From assembly GCA_031555145.1 (NCBI GenBank), contig JAVBUR010000001.1, forward strand, positions 1-33,643: a stretch of 33,643 nt of DNA, given 5' to 3'. This DNA comes from JAJDIA01 sp031555145 (GTDB lineage Bacteria > Bacteroidota > Bacteroidia > Bacteroidales > Tannerellaceae). A model generated the notes under the pieces. It was not told the DNA's origin, did no database searches, and saw nothing but the letters and a program-made list of their open reading frames with translations. The translations under genes and the position numbers were made by a program. Below, in pieces: positions 24,878-33,541 of this stretch (its first letter is position 1; every line of letters begins with the position of its first letter).

Positions 24878-25390
24878 ATGGGAACACAAATTGCCTTTTA
24901 CATATTGGGCATTATCATCATTGGCTCATCCATCATGGCCGTTTCATCCAAGAATATGATGCGGGCAGCTACATACCTGCTGCTGGTACTGGTGGGAACG
25001 GCGGGGCTCTACCTGCTATTGCAGTACGAGTTTTTATTTGCCGTACAGTTGACTGTGTATGCCGGGGGTATTCTGGTGCTGTTTATCTTCGCCATTTTGC
25101 TCACAAGCGCAAATGGCGACAAACCGGAACCAAACGACTGGAAGAAGGTAACTGCAGGACTTGTTACCGCACTGGCTGGTGTGGTAGTCACAACGCTGGT
25201 CACGATCAAGCATACCTTCCTCTACGATCCCCCTGTTACGCTAACCGGCGACCAGGAGATCACGATGGAGAAGATCGGCCATGCTTTGATGGGTACCGGT
25301 AAGTACCAGTATGTACTCGCCTTCGAAACCCTGAGTGTCTTGCTGCTTGTCAGCGCTATCGGAGCTATTCTCATTGCCCGCAAACGATAA
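24878..25390 (+). CDS. nuoJ: NADH-quinone oxidoreductase subunit J
   Basis: 170 residues with five hydrophobic helices. The pattern AFYILGIIIIGSSIMAVSS, then NMMRAATYLLLVLVGTAGLY, and QLTVYAGGILVLFIFAILLT (helix 3 with its conserved YAGGI and pi-bulge region) is characteristic of NuoJ. It starts 3 bp after nuoI. Confidence 0.93.
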   Translation: MGTQIAFYILGIIIIGSSIMAVSSKNMMRAATYLLLVLVGTAGLYLLLQYEFLFAVQLTVYAGGILVLFIFAILLTSANGDKPEPNDWKKVTAGLVTALAGVVVTTLVTIKHTFLYDPPVTLTGDQEITMEKIGHALMGTGKYQYVLAFETLSVLLLVSAIGAILIARKR

Positions 25391-25416
25391 GTTTCACCCG
25401 TAAAACACTGTACGCT

Positions 25417-25725
25417 ATGATACCTATGGAGTATTACCTGTTTATCAGCACCCTGATGTTCTTTATCGGGATCTACGGATTTATCTCCCGCCGGAACCTG
25501 CTGGCCGTGCTGATTTCCATTGAGTTGATTCTGAACTCGGTTGAGATTAACTTCAGTATATTCAACCGCTATCTGTATCCCGACCATATGGAGGGGATGT
25601 TCTTCTCGCTCTTCGGGATAGCTATCTCGGCGGTAGAATCGGCGATTGCCCTCGCCATCATGATTAACGTTTACCGGACGGTGCAGAATATCGACGTCCG
25701 CCATATTGATAAGATGAAAAACTAA
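25417..25725 (+). CDS. nuoK: NADH-quinone oxidoreductase subunit K
   Basis: 102 residues and three membrane helices. The conserved membrane glutamates lie in LISIELILNSVEINF and in the helix following LFGIAISAVESAIALAI; both are needed for proton translocation in characterised complexes. An in-frame ATG three codons downstream (25426) is a possible alternative start. Confidence 0.94.
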   Translation: MIPMEYYLFISTLMFFIGIYGFISRRNLLAVLISIELILNSVEINFSIFNRYLYPDHMEGMFFSLFGIAISAVESAIALAIMINVYRTVQNIDVRHIDKMKN

Positions 25726-25729
25726 GGAT

Positions 25730-27640
25730 ATGACATTTACCCTCTTCATAGTACTCATCCCGCTTTGTATGTTCCTGTTGCTGGCACTGACCGGCAAACG
25801 GATGCCTGCGGGTATGGCCGGAGTTGCCGGCACGTTGGGCATGGCTGTGGTAGCTGCGTTGTCGTATGTAGCAGCTTACCAGTATTTTTTTGTGATTGGC
25901 AAGACGGGGGGAGCGTATCCCGAGTTAGTACCGTTCTCGGTAGAGTGGCTGCGATTCAACGATGTGCTACATATAGACCTGGGACTGCTACTCGATCCTA
26001 TCTCGGTGATGATGCTGGTGGTTATTTCCACCGTTTCGTTGATGGTGCATCTTTATAGCATAGGGTATATGCACGGAGAACGCGGATTTCAACGGTATTA
26101 TGCGTTCCTGTCGCTATTCAGTTTTTCGATGCTGGGGTTAGTACTGGCTACCAATATTTTCCAGATGTATATTTTCTGGGAGCTGGTGGGGCTTTCATCT
26201 TATTTGCTGATCGGGTTCTATTATACCAAACCGTCGGCAGTAGCAGCCTCCAAGAAGGCGTTTATTGTGACGCGTTTTGCCGACCTGGGCTTCCTGATCG
26301 GCATCCTGTTGTTGTCGTACTGTACGGGGACGTTCGACTTTGGCGAACTGACGGCGAACAATGGGGCGCTGGTGATCAGTTCGACCGCCGGTGTGTCATT
26401 TCTGGGATTGTCGGCGGCTTCATGGGCCATGGCGCTTATCTTTATCGGAGGAGCCGGTAAGTCGGCGATGTTCCCGTTACACGTATGGCTGCCGGATGCG
26501 ATGGAAGGGCCGACGCCTGTTTCAGCGCTGATCCATGCAGCGACGATGGTGGTGGCCGGGGTATTCCTGATAGCACGGATGTTTCCGGTGTACAGCTTTG
26601 CAGCGCCGGAGGTATTGACGCTGATCAGCTATGTAGGAGCCTTCACGGCTCTGTTTGCAGCGGTGATCGCTATTACACAGACTGATATCAAGCGCGTACT
26701 GGCTTATTCCACGATTTCACAAATTGCATATATGATGACGGCGCTGGGCGTATCGGGTTTCGGCGGACATGAGGGGTTGGGTTATACCTCCTCTATGTTC
26801 CATCTGTTTACCCATGCATTCTTTAAAGCCCTCCTATTCCTGGGAGCAGGCTCGGTGATACATGCCATACATAGCAATGAAATGGGGCAAATGGGCGGAC
26901 TGCGGAAATATATGCCGGTAACACACATCACCTTCCTGATTGCTTGTCTGGCGATTGCAGGGATACCGCCTTTCTCAGGCTTCTTTAGTAAGGATGAGAT
27001 ATTGGCAGCGGCTTTCCATCACGACATCGTGCTCTTCGTAGTGCTGTGGTTGGTCGCAGGGTTGACAGCTTTCTATATGTTCCGGCTCTATTACAACATC
27101 TTCTGGGGAAAGGAGCAGACATATGATCACAAGCCACACGAAGCGTCCTGGACGATGCTCGTTCCGTTGACCGTATTGGTGCTCCTGACAGCTGTGACCG
27201 GGTTTATCCCGTTCTCGGAATATGTCAGTAGCGACCTTCTCGGTTATGTCTCTCATATAGACTGGACAGTGGCCATATCCAGTATAGCTGTAGCCTTGGT
27301 GGGTATTTTCGTCGCAACAATCTTTTATAAGAAAGAAAATGAGCGATCGACACAACTGGCCCAACGAATGGGAGGCCTGTATCGAGCGGCAGTGAATAAG
27401 TTCTATATAGACGAAGCCTGGTTGTTTGTAACAAAGAAGATCATCTTCGACTGTGTGGCGCGTCCTATTGCCTGGTTCGACAAACGGGTGATCGACGGTG
27501 TGATTATCGACGGTTCCGGCCGGGTCACAGAGAAGACCGCAGAGAAGATCAAAGGCATGCAATCGGGACAGGTGCAATACTATGCGCTGGTGTTTATCGC
27601 CGGCGCGTTGATCCTGGCTGTATGGGCGATGTATATGTAA
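25730..27640 (+). CDS. nuoL: NADH-quinone oxidoreductase subunit L
   Basis: 636 residues and about 16 membrane helices. It is an Mrp-type antiporter-like pump module with the family motifs FWELVGLSSYLLIGFYYTKP, AGKSAMFPLHVWLPDAMEGP and ALIHAATMVVAGVFLIARM. The C-terminal section contains the long lateral helix region typical of NuoL (residues about 530-600) and a final membrane helix. Length agrees with E. coli NuoL (about 613). It starts 4 bp after nuoK. Confidence 0.95.
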   Translation: MTFTLFIVLIPLCMFLLLALTGKRMPAGMAGVAGTLGMAVVAALSYVAAYQYFFVIGKTGGAYPELVPFSVEWLRFNDVLHIDLGLLLDPISVMMLVVISTVSLMVHLYSIGYMHGERGFQRYYAFLSLFSFSMLGLVLATNIFQMYIFWELVGLSSYLLIGFYYTKPSAVAASKKAFIVTRFADLGFLIGILLLSYCTGTFDFGELTANNGALVISSTAGVSFLGLSAASWAMALIFIGGAGKSAMFPLHVWLPDAMEGPTPVSALIHAATMVVAGVFLIARMFPVYSFAAPEVLTLISYVGAFTALFAAVIAITQTDIKRVLAYSTISQIAYMMTALGVSGFGGHEGLGYTSSMFHLFTHAFFKALLFLGAGSVIHAIHSNEMGQMGGLRKYMPVTHITFLIACLAIAGIPPFSGFFSKDEILAAAFHHDIVLFVVLWLVAGLTAFYMFRLYYNIFWGKEQTYDHKPHEASWTMLVPLTVLVLLTAVTGFIPFSEYVSSDLLGYVSHIDWTVAISSIAVALVGIFVATIFYKKENERSTQLAQRMGGLYRAAVNKFYIDEAWLFVTKKIIFDCVARPIAWFDKRVIDGVIIDGSGRVTEKTAEKIKGMQSGQVQYYALVFIAGALILAVWAMYM

Positions 27641-27659
27641 TACTGAAAAAGGTGAAGTT

Positions 27660-29132
27660 ATGAGTATATTATCATTGTTTGTAGGGATACCGGTGGCGAT
27701 GTTATTGTGCCTCTTCCTGTGTAAGAGTGCTAATCAGACGCGGGCGGTCATGGTAACCGGCAGTTCAGCCCTGCTGGCTTTGTCGCTGGTGATGGTGGTG
27801 CTGTTTGTCCGCGAACGCAGTGTGTCGGATAGCGTGATGCTGTTCACACAGGATATCGTTTGGTATGCACCGCTTCATATTCATTATTCGGTAGGGATCG
27901 ACGGGATATCGTTGTTGATGTTGGTATTGTCGGCTGCGGTTACGTTTGCCGCCGTCTTCTCATCGTGGAAGATGGAACGTCACTACTTTATGTGGTTCTG
28001 CCTGCTGATTACCGGAGCGTTCGGCTTCTTTATCTCGACCGACCTGTTCACGATGTTTATGTTCTACGAAACGGCGCTGATACCGATGTACCTCCTGGTG
28101 GGGGTATGGGGTACCGGACGCAAGGAATATTCGGCCATGAAGCTGGCGCTGATGCTGATGGGGGCCTCTACCCTACTGCTCATTGGTATCCTTGGTATCT
28201 ATTTTACCACGGGAGGCACAACGATGAATATTGTCGAACTGGTAAAACTGTCTATTCCACTCAATCATCAATACTGGATATTCCCAATGATCTTTATCGG
28301 GTTTGGGACACTGTGCGCCCTATTCCCGTTCCACACCTGGTCGCCCGACGGGTATGCGTCGGCTCCGGCGGCTGTTTCCATGCTCCATGCCGGGGTGTTG
28401 AAGAAGCTGGGGGCTTACGGATGTTTTCGTGTAGCTGTTTACCTGATGCCGCAGGGAGCGCACGACCTGGCCTGGATCTTCCTGATCCTTTCGGGGGCAG
28501 GTGTAATCTATGGCGCTTTCTGTGCCGTACGTCAAACGGACTTGAAATATATCAATGCCTATTCGTCGGTAAGCCATTGCGGACTGATCCTGTTTGCTAT
28601 TATGATGCTGAATGAAACGGCCATGCGTGGGGCGGTGCTGCAAATGCTATCGCACGGGTTAATGGCAGCACTTTTCTTTGCCGTGATCGGGATGATCTAT
28701 GGCCGTACACATACACGCGATCTGCGTGAGATGGGTGGCTTGATGCAGGTGATGCCTTTCCTGTCGGTTTCCTATATTATTGCCGGTTTGGCATCGTTGG
28801 GTTTACCGGGACTGAGTGGCTTCGTGGCTGAGATGACGATCTTTGTCGGTTCGTTCCAGCACCATGAGCTGTTCTACCGTGTGCTGACAATCGCGGCAAC
28901 GGGCTCGATCGTAATCACCGCCGTATATATCCTGCGTGCCGTAGGGAAAGTCTTCTACGGGCCGGTACAAAACGAACAGCATCTCACATTGACAGACGCT
29001 ATCTGGTATGACAAGATCACGATTGTGGCGTTGTTGGCAGGGATTCTTCTGATCGGGCTACTCCCCTCGTCGGTGTATGGTATCATTGAAAGCGGACTGA
29101 CACCGCTCATCGGACAATTGGTTTCTTTCTAA
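27660..29132 (+). CDS. nuoM: NADH-quinone oxidoreductase subunit M
   Basis: 490 residues and about 14 helices. Antiporter-like motifs are FYETALIPMYLLVGVWG (with the essential membrane Glu), FPFHTWSPDGYASAPAAVSM and AGVLKKLGAYGCFR. It starts 19 bp after nuoL and is the middle proton-pumping module of the membrane arm. Confidence 0.95.
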   Translation: MSILSLFVGIPVAMLLCLFLCKSANQTRAVMVTGSSALLALSLVMVVLFVRERSVSDSVMLFTQDIVWYAPLHIHYSVGIDGISLLMLVLSAAVTFAAVFSSWKMERHYFMWFCLLITGAFGFFISTDLFTMFMFYETALIPMYLLVGVWGTGRKEYSAMKLALMLMGASTLLLIGILGIYFTTGGTTMNIVELVKLSIPLNHQYWIFPMIFIGFGTLCALFPFHTWSPDGYASAPAAVSMLHAGVLKKLGAYGCFRVAVYLMPQGAHDLAWIFLILSGAGVIYGAFCAVRQTDLKYINAYSSVSHCGLILFAIMMLNETAMRGAVLQMLSHGLMAALFFAVIGMIYGRTHTRDLREMGGLMQVMPFLSVSYIIAGLASLGLPGLSGFVAEMTIFVGSFQHHELFYRVLTIAATGSIVITAVYILRAVGKVFYGPVQNEQHLTLTDAIWYDKITIVALLAGILLIGLLPSSVYGIIESGLTPLIGQLVSF

Positions 29133-29147
29133 AAACAGTTCAGACAG

Positions 29148-30581
29148 ATGGATATAACTAATTTCTTTAAACTCAATCAGGAAGGCGGATTAATGGCTGT
29201 GCTTATGATCCTGCTGATTTATGATATGATGGGCAACGACCGCTCCAAACGCTGGTTCCGGCTCACCGCGTGCATCCTTTTTGCCCTTCACACCATACAC
29301 GGTTTTTTCCTGCCGGCAACGGGTGAGGCTTTCGGTGGGATGTACATTTCCACGGATATGACTGTGTTGATGAAGAACATTCTTAACGTAGCAACCCTGT
29401 TCGTATTGATGCAATCGGGACAATGGCTGCGTTCCAGTGCGGCGATCCGTATACGTGAAGGAGAGTTTTATGTGATCACACTCGCCACCTTACTGGGCGG
29501 GTATATGATGATCTCCGCCAACAACTTTATGATGCTATATCTGGCGATCGAACTGGCGTCGCTGCCGGTGGCGTGTCTGGCAGCCTTCAACAAATACAAA
29601 CAAGAATCGGCCGAGGCCGGTGCGAAATTCATCCTGATCTCTGCACTCTCGTCGGGGATCATGATGTTCGGCCTCTCTTACCTATATGGTGCGATGGGGA
29701 CAATGTATTTCGACGGGATGGGGACGATGTCTATCAATGCGGTGACGGTGATCGGTTTTGTCTTCTTCTTTGCCGGTTTGGGTTTTAAACTGTCGCTCGT
29801 ACCGTTCCATCTCTGGACAGCCGATGTGTACGAAGGGGCTCCCACGGGTGTGACCGCCTACCTTTCGGTCGTATCGAAAGCGGCGGCTGGTTTTGTGCTT
29901 ATTTTCACCTTATATCATGTATTCAGCGGACTACAGGAGGTGTGGCATACACTTCTCTGGTGGTTGACTGTTGCAACTATTGTAGTGGGTAACTTGTTTG
30001 CCATCCGGCAGAAGAATATGAAGCGCTTCTTTGCCTTCTCCTCCGTATCACAAGCTGGCTACCTGTTGTTAGGTATTATCAGCGGAACATCACAGGGAAT
30101 GGCGGCAACAGTATTCTATATCCTGGTTTACCTCTTCTCGAACCTGGCAGCATTCGGCGTGATCGCTTCAGTGGAGAACCAATCCGGGCGAACAGATATA
30201 CCCGGATATAACGGTTTCTTCAAATCCAATCCCCGGTTGGCCTTCGTAATGATGTTGGCGGTGTTCTCGCTGGCGGGTATTCCGCCGTTTGCAGGCTTCT
30301 TCAGTAAGTTCTTTATCTTCGCGGCAGCAGCGGCGAAGGGAGACTATGTACTGGTATTCATTGCGTTGATCAATACCGTTGTATCACTCTATTACTACCT
30401 GCTGATCGTAAAAGCAATGTTTATCAATCCGGTGGAAGAGTACCCGGTGGGCTACATACAGACCGACCGGTACAACAAAGTCAGCATCGTGCTATGCGCT
30501 GGTGCCATCCTGTTGATCGGATTATTCAGTTGTATCTATGAGTATATTGACGGAATAAGTAGCGGAATATCTCTTTTATAG
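29148..30581 (+). CDS. nuoN: NADH-quinone oxidoreductase subunit N
   Basis: 477 residues and about 14 helices. It carries YLAIELASLPVACLAAFNKY (membrane Glu), GFKLSLVPFHLWTADVYEGA and SKAAAGFVLIFTLYHVF, all NuoN signatures. It ends the operon: no nuoE, nuoF or nuoG is found on either side. Downstream there is only a weak GGGG/CCCC hairpin, so the transcription end is not clear. Confidence 0.95.
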   Translation: MDITNFFKLNQEGGLMAVLMILLIYDMMGNDRSKRWFRLTACILFALHTIHGFFLPATGEAFGGMYISTDMTVLMKNILNVATLFVLMQSGQWLRSSAAIRIREGEFYVITLATLLGGYMMISANNFMMLYLAIELASLPVACLAAFNKYKQESAEAGAKFILISALSSGIMMFGLSYLYGAMGTMYFDGMGTMSINAVTVIGFVFFFAGLGFKLSLVPFHLWTADVYEGAPTGVTAYLSVVSKAAAGFVLIFTLYHVFSGLQEVWHTLLWWLTVATIVVGNLFAIRQKNMKRFFAFSSVSQAGYLLLGIISGTSQGMAATVFYILVYLFSNLAAFGVIASVENQSGRTDIPGYNGFFKSNPRLAFVMMLAVFSLAGIPPFAGFFSKFFIFAAAAAKGDYVLVFIALINTVVSLYYYLLIVKAMFINPVEEYPVGYIQTDRYNKVSIVLCAGAILLIGLFSCIYEYIDGISSGISLL

Positions 30582-30699
30582 GGGTCGTCCCCAGCAAAAT
30601 GACAGTCAGAAATGCACAGATAATAAAAACACAAAATAAATACACCAAAATTGTGCTAATATTTAGACTATATTGCTATCATTTTGTCAAAGGATTGCA

Positions 30700-30707
30700 T
30701 ACCTTTG
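30700..30707 (+). promoter_or_regulatory. Putative -7 element for the OadA-like gene
   Basis: TACCTTTG is a textbook Bacteroidetes -7 element. TTTG at 30683-30686 is only 13 bp upstream, too close for a standard -33. Use of this promoter would give a leader of about 85 nt before the ATG at 30798. Confidence 0.5.
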
Positions 30708-30797
30708 TCGATGAGGAAAGAATTTACATCCAACGTAAACAATTTATCCGTTGAACGACTTTAATAAGCAAAATCGACATAACTATAATTATTTACT

Positions 30798-32579
30798 ATG
30801 GCACGGGAAATTAAATTGAGCTTAGTGTATCGTGACATGTGGCAATCTTCAGGAAAGTACCAGCCACGTGTAGACCAGTTAAAACAAATCGCTCCGGTTA
30901 TTATCGACATGGGTTGCTTCGCGCGAGTGGAAACCAACGGTGGAGCGTTCGAACAGGTCAATCTGCTGTATGGTGAAAACCCGAATGCGGCAGTACGTGA
31001 ATTTACAAAGCCTTTCAACGAGGCCGGTATCCAAACCCATATGCTCGACCGCGGGCTGAACGGCTTACGTATGTATCCGGTTCCGGCCGATGTGCGTAAG
31101 CTGATGTATAAGGTCAAACATGCGCAAGGGGTAGACATCACCCGTATCTTCTGCGGATTGAACGACACACGCAACATCATTCCCTCCATCCAATATGCCC
31201 GTGAAGGCGGGATGATACCGCAAGCCTCGCTCTGTATCACCCATTCGCCGATCCATACCGTAGCATATTACGTAAACATGGCCAAGGAACTGATCGCCGC
31301 CGGTGCCCAGGAGATCTGCCTGAAAGACATGGCCGGTATCGGACGTCCCCACAGCCTCGGACTCATCGTCAAGGGCATTAAGGATGCGGCACCTGATATC
31401 ACCATCCAATACCACGGCCATAGTGGTCCGGGCTTCTCAGTAGCTTCCATGCTGGAAGTGGCCAAAAACGGTGTCGATATTATTGACGTAGCTATGGAAC
31501 CGTTATCCTGGGGCATGGTACACCCCGATGTCATTACCATCCAGGCCATGTTGAGAGACGCCGGATTCCAGGTAGCCGATATCAATATGAATGCCTATAT
31601 GGAAGCACGCCGGTTGACACAATCCTTTATGGACGACTTCCTGGGCTTCTTCATCGATCCGGGAAATAAGATCATGACCTCTCTGCTGGTCGGTTGCGGA
31701 CTGCCGGGCGGTATGATGGGTTCCATGATGGCCGACCTGAAAGGGATGCACAATGCCATCAACATGGCGCTCCGCAACCAGGACAAACCCGAAGTGCCCT
31801 TCAATGACCTCGTTGTCCAGCTCTTCCAGGAAGTAGAACACGTATGGCCAAAACTAGGCTACCCCCCGTTGGTAACCCCCTTCAGCCAATATGTCAAGAA
31901 TATCGCCCTGATGAATATCCTGTCGATGGCAAAAGGCGAACCACGCTTCTCAACCATCGACAAAGACAGTTGGAATATGATCCTCGGCAAGACCGGACGA
32001 CTGCCTGGCCCGTTGGCTCCCGAACTGATCGAACTGGCACAGGAGAAAGGACTCGAATTCTATACCGGCGACCCACAGGCTGCCTTCCCCGACCAATTGG
32101 ATACCTACCGAGCCGAACTGGCCGCAAATAACTGGGATGCCGGACAGGACGATGAAGAACTGTTCGAACTCGCCATGCACGACCGCCAGTATCGCGACTT
32201 CAAGTCGGGTGTAGCCAAAGAACGCTTCAACGTCGAACTCGAACAGGCACGTGCCAAAGCCGGCGCACCGATTATCGTTACCCGTCCGGTGGTTGAAATG
32301 CCGCGCATCGACGTACAACAGGTTCAGAAACAACACCCCAACGCCCAACCGATACAGGCGCCGGTCAAAGGCCAGGTCCTCTGGCAATACGACGTCGTCG
32401 ATAAATCACAGGCGCCCGTTCCCGGCTCCAAGGTAAAAGAAGGCGATACCCTCTGCTTCATCCAGGCCATCTACGGCATCGAACCCGTCAAAGCCAACTT
32501 CGGCGGAAAAATCATCACCACCTACGCCAAACAAGGAGAGTATGCCGAAAAAGGCGAGATCCTGGCTTTTGTAGAATAA
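30798..32579 (+). CDS. OadA/PycB-related carboxyltransferase-domain protein lacking the biotinylation lysine
   Basis: The 593-residue protein has the conserved carboxyltransferase TIM barrel of oxaloacetate decarboxylase alpha and pyruvate carboxylase subunit B (about 1-300), a PYC/OADA helical region (about 300-500) and a C-terminal lipoyl/biotinyl-like fold (about 515-593). Metal-site residues remain: Asp13 in YRDMWQS, Lys176 in CLKDMAG and the HxH pair His206/His208. Two deviations stand out. The usual RDAHQS is RDMWQS, and the biotin motif EAMKM is QAIYG (556-560), putting Tyr559 where the biotin lysine should be. No other lysine occupies the hairpin. The fold is complete and the frame open, so this looks like a family variant, not decay. 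Whether it decarboxylates oxaloacetate, acts on another carrier, or is a scaffold is unknown. A strong terminator follows. Confidence 0.83.
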   Translation: MAREIKLSLVYRDMWQSSGKYQPRVDQLKQIAPVIIDMGCFARVETNGGAFEQVNLLYGENPNAAVREFTKPFNEAGIQTHMLDRGLNGLRMYPVPADVRKLMYKVKHAQGVDITRIFCGLNDTRNIIPSIQYAREGGMIPQASLCITHSPIHTVAYYVNMAKELIAAGAQEICLKDMAGIGRPHSLGLIVKGIKDAAPDITIQYHGHSGPGFSVASMLEVAKNGVDIIDVAMEPLSWGMVHPDVITIQAMLRDAGFQVADINMNAYMEARRLTQSFMDDFLGFFIDPGNKIMTSLLVGCGLPGGMMGSMMADLKGMHNAINMALRNQDKPEVPFNDLVVQLFQEVEHVWPKLGYPPLVTPFSQYVKNIALMNILSMAKGEPRFSTIDKDSWNMILGKTGRLPGPLAPELIELAQEKGLEFYTGDPQAAFPDQLDTYRAELAANNWDAGQDDEELFELAMHDRQYRDFKSGVAKERFNVELEQARAKAGAPIIVTRPVVEMPRIDVQQVQKQHPNAQPIQAPVKGQVLWQYDVVDKSQAPVPGSKVKEGDTLCFIQAIYGIEPVKANFGGKIITTYAKQGEYAEKGEILAFVE

Positions 32580-32601
32580 TCGCAAACCCTGCGTAAAGCA
32601 G

Positions 32602-32634
32602 AAGAGGCTGTCCGTTCGGGCAGCCTCTTTTGCT
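32602..32634 (+). terminator. Rho-independent terminator after the OadA-like gene
   Basis: AAGAGGCTG (32602-32610) pairs perfectly with CAGCCTCTT (32621-32629), with a 10-nt loop and a T-rich tail (TTTTGCTTT). It lies 22 bp after the stop codon. Confidence 0.88.
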
Positions 32635-32702
32635 TTATCCCCACTGCAAGGATTCAAAATCAACGAAATATGAATATTTTTTGAGATATCAGAAGGTATC
32701 TC

Positions 32703-32778
32703 GGCTCCCCGCCTTTGAAGCTACTCTTTATACACATCTTTTGATGCGTATAAAGAGTAGCGTTGAAGGCGGGGAGCC
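32703..32778. repeat. 76-nt near-perfect hairpin/palindrome
   Basis: Arms of 36 nt (32703-32738 and 32743-32778) pair around a TTTT loop. Paired blocks are GGCTCCCCGCCTT with AAGGCGGGGAGCC (13 bp), GCTACTCTTTATAC with GTATAAAGAGTAGC (14 bp) and CATC with GATG, separated by a 4-nt internal loop and one mismatch. No T-run follows and a proper terminator already lies about 75 bp upstream. It is far longer than a terminator needs to be and may be a palindromic repetitive element or a structured RNA. Confidence 0.85.
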
Positions 32779-33105
32779 ATATTACTCTTTGTTACACCAT
32801 ACTAAATACCATTGACACACGATTTGTTTATCCCCGGAAAATATTCAGATGCTGGAAAATCTGAAACTCCGGCAAGGTGTCATTTGTAAATAAACGGCTC
32901 TTTTTACCCCCTCCTCAGCTACTCTTCCTTTTTTTGAGTCCACATTCCACCGCACTGCCTGCCAACGAATTACGGTGAACCCTATAGAAAAAAACTCCAC
33001 CTTGATTCCACAAAAACATCCACAACCTGATTGTTCAATTATCTGGCTATATTTGTTTAAACAACTCCTATAGTTGACAGAACGTTCGCCTATGGTCGTT
33101 TTGTG

Positions 33106-33206
33106 TCTAAGAGTTTGTCTATCTGCGCCTAAGAGTTGTTTCATCGCCATCTAGATGTTGTTGTAACGGCATCTAGACGTTGTTGCAACGACATCTAGGC
33201 CTAGAT
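33106..33206. repeat. 22-bp minisatellite, core YCTAagaGTT
   Basis: The core occurs at 33106 (TCTAAGAGTT), 33128 (CCTAAGAGTT), 33150 (TCTAGATGTT), 33172 (TCTAGACGTT) and 33194 (TCTAGGCCTA), exactly 22 bp apart. Units 3 to 5 gain dyad symmetry: CATCTAGATG at 33148-33157, CGTTG-N3-CAACG in unit 4, and the 14-bp palindrome ATCTAGGCCTAGAT at 33193-33206. The array is central in the inverted-repeat element. Confidence 0.85.
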
Positions 33207-33207
33207 T

Positions 33208-33250
33208 CATCCATGTGTACACATTGATTTTGGAAGTGTACCCGTGGATG
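33208..33250. repeat. Hairpin next to the minisatellite
   Basis: CATCCATGTGTACAC (33208-33222) pairs with GTGTACCCGTGGATG (33236-33250) at 13 of 15 positions around a 13-nt loop. The 12-bp palindrome ATGTGTACACAT (33213-33224) lies inside the left arm. It continues the dyad-rich character of the element's centre. Confidence 0.65.
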
Positions 33251-33541
33251 TCGGGACGCCGATTCTACGATTTTTTCGGCGGAGTCAGCGTGGAGTTTTT
33301 TTCTATAGGGTTCACCGTAATTCGTTGGTGGGAAGCGCGGTGGAGTGTGGAATCAAAAAAAGGAAGAGTCGCTGAGGAGGGGGGTAAAAACACCACGATC
33401 TGTCTAAAAAATCACCGTTATGATTTTTTCAAACGTCATCGTGTTTGTAAACGAACGCGATGAGGATCGTTCAGTAACGCCATTCTCTTTTTTGTGGCGA
33501 TTCGTCGATTGGGAGATATCGGATGCTGGTCTCAGTAAATC

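Larger units (their letters stand above)
32901..33390. mobile_element. MITE-like element with arms of about 110 bp enclosing a 22-bp minisatellite
   Basis: The segment 32901-33009 is the imperfect reverse complement of 33281-33390, by eye close to 90% identical with single-base indels. Both arms contain TTTTTACCCC, a TTACGGTGAACCCTATAG block and an A/T tract followed by ACTCCAC, in matching order. The centre of about 270 bp holds the 22-bp array at 33106-33206 and another hairpin (33208-33250). No transposase is encoded. Translating each arm outward gives similar short peptides, which reflects the repeat and is not evidence of genes. The structure matches non-autonomous inverted-repeat elements such as the minisatellite-bearing MITEs known from Porphyromonas gingivalis. 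Exact ends and any target-site duplication are not resolved. Confidence 0.65.

Noticed and set aside
25222..25842. 206-residue minus-strand frame over nuoJ, nuoK and nuoL
   Set aside because: It crosses three well-supported genes and shows no family motif.
30582..30593. GGGG-TCGT-CCCC hairpin after nuoN as a terminator
   Set aside because: A four-bp stem without a T-tract is too weak to call.
30711..30764. 17-codon leader peptide before the OadA-like gene
   Set aside because: It begins at or before the predicted transcription start and shows no attenuator structure; probably chance.
33048..33055. TATATTTG as an outward promoter inside the MITE-like element
   Set aside because: It matches the -7 consensus, but TTG lies only 14 bp upstream and no gene follows within the window.
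32845..33463. Two small frames with similar peptides (SIGFTVIRW, SKKGRVAEEG) on opposite strands
   Set aside because: They are the translations of the two arms of one inverted repeat; similarity follows from the DNA repeat and neither has coding support.
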